Source: Candidatus Manganitrophaceae bacterium (GTDB taxonomy: Bacteria; Nitrospirota; Nitrospiria; SBBL01; JAADHI01). Taken from it: 64,000 nucleotides of DNA. Under the pieces are notes generated by a model. That model saw only the letters and a list, made by a program, of their open reading frames with translations, made no database searches and had not been told where the DNA came from. This document shows, in pieces, positions 63,527-64,000 of the stretch (positions within the stretch are counted from its first letter, which is position 1; every line of letters begins with the position of its first letter). The stretch lies in NCBI GenBank assembly GCA_012960925.1, contig DUAG01000002.1:108984-172983 (forward strand), written 5' to 3'. Both the position numbers and the translations under genes were made by a program.

Positions 63527-63645
63527 ACCGTCGATTTTCCTGCAATACTGCGTCATCGGTCTTTTTGACTCCTCAACGTACAAGGTGTACGCTTCGGTCG
63601 TCAAAAAGACCTCTGGCCTTGTCTTGCAGATGACTTGACGGTTTA
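63524..63645 (-). repeat. Hairpin element, family B, copy 5 (divergent)
   Basis: The arms TAAACCGTC (63524-63532) and GACGGTTTA (63637-63645) are perfect complements. Inside are CTGCA...TGCAG, GTCTTTTTGAC...GTCAAAAAGAC, an inner CGTAC/GTACG hairpin, AAGGCCAGAGG and ATGACGCAGTAT. It lacks the terminal hairpins of the other B copies. It begins at the stop codon of the gspE-type gene. Confidence 0.85.
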
Positions 63646-63654
63646 CTTTAGAAA

Positions 63655-63873
63655 TTACCCCGCCTGTTCGATTTCGACAATCAAGTTTATCTCTTTTAAA
63701 ATATTGGCCACTCTTTCACATTCTTCCCTTGTCCCGGTAAAACAGGCGGCGCGGCCTTTCGTGTGGGCCACCATTGTGATCTCGAAGGCGACCTGTAGAG
63801 AGGCCCCGGTCGCCTTTTGGACCTGAAAGATGACGGCGTCGATGGGATGATGCTCATCGGTAATCCCCCCATT
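63655..63873 (-). pseudogene. ClpS-like adaptor, 5' end lost next to an IS
   Basis: The minus-strand frame reads G-I-T-D-E-H-H-P-I-D-A-V-I-F-Q-V, then A-F-E-I-T-M-V-A-H-T-K-G-R-A-A and E-C-E-R-V-A-N-I-L. The helix-strand pattern and the H-T-K-G-R motif fit ClpS adaptors, which deliver N-degron substrates to ClpAP/ClpCP. The N-terminal part with the N-D-D substrate-binding motif is missing; just upstream, in the same frame, is the stop codon of the transposase fragment. It is probably an insertion-truncated gene. The family call rests on about 70 residues. Confidence 0.55.
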
Positions 63874-63882
63874 AATAATGGT

Positions 63883-63999
63883 TCACAGAAGTAGAGCCTG
63901 TGTTGCCAGCGTCAATTTTTGATAGGGTGTAATTCCTCCAATCGCCATATTAGGCCGATTATTGTTGTAAAGCCATAACCATCGTGTCGCAGTTTCTTG
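63883..63999 (-). mobile_element. Insertion-sequence transposase, C-terminal end (runs out of the window)
   Basis: The minus-strand frame reads W-L-W-L-Y-N-N-N-R-P-N-M-A-I-G-G-I-T-P-Y-Q-K-L and ends with a stop at 63883-63885. The pattern Y-N-x-x-R-P-x-x-A-x-G-G-x-T-P is the usual end of IS3/IS481-type integrase-fold transposases. The 5' part lies beyond 64000. The IS end should lie near 63874-63882, next to the clpS remnant, but no inverted terminal repeat can be checked. Confidence 0.8.
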
Positions 64000-64000
64000 T

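Noticed and set aside
1..64000. A CRISPR array
   Set aside because: The repeats found are dispersed, self-complementary and unequal in spacing. No cas genes are present.

Overview
This is a 64 kb stretch of a diderm bacterial chromosome of roughly even base composition. The diderm assignment rests on ExbB/ExbD/TonB, a TonB-dependent receptor, Slp, Lgt, RseP and a SurA-like protein. Isoprenoids are made by the DXP route (dxr, ispG). Gene content, including zinc-ribbon/PCP_red proteins beside an Mrp ATPase, would fit Nitrospirota or a nearby deep-branching phylum. That placement is an inference; there is no rRNA in the window.

Layout. 1-5.8 kb: the end of an ExbB gene, exbD, tonB, a TPR lipoprotein, a Fur-box promoter over a decayed fur fragment, a TonB-dependent receptor, and scraps of a second exbB and a second receptor. 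6-13 kb: an AmpG-like MFS transporter, an ABC-class ATPase, hemE-hemH and a permease. 13-25 kb: amiC, truA, radical SAM, msrB, lgt-cupin, a ChaN-PDZ lipoprotein, a methyltransferase, slp, acs and an SDR. 25-28 kb: tRNA-Lys, a beta-helix protein and an orphan histidine kinase. 28-42 kb: valS-nadC-birA-coaX, the CIRCE-controlled hrcA-grpE-dnaK-dnaJ-rsmE run, RDD, a SurA-like protein, a 35-aa membrane peptide and anmK. 42-46 kb: an mrp / PCP_red / haem-oxygenase-fold operon and a frameshifted PAS-GGDEF-EAL gene. 46-61 kb: argD, an envelope protein, the uppS-cdsA-dxr-rseP-ispG-proS lipid and isoprenoid run, ihfA, merR, tRNA-Pro, surE, pcm, cysS and rlmB. 61-64 kb: a membrane protein, a broken gspE/pilB, a truncated clpS-like gene and the end of an IS transposase.

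Most genes are housekeeping. Iron and haem recur as a theme: TonB import under a Fur box, hemE/hemH, ChaN, and the Mrp / haem-oxygenase-fold operon.

The most unusual feature is a set of about twelve intergenic hairpin elements (called A, B, C and D here), 90-180 bp long. They share one architecture: complementary outer arms, a short inner hairpin next to GAG(G) boxes, then an ACGCAG-type box. Arm sequences differ between copies while staying self-complementary. Several elements start in or just after stop codons, and two supply possible translation starts (hemH, ispG). Decay is concentrated in dispensable genes (gspE, GGDEF-EAL, clpS, fur, second exbB and receptor).
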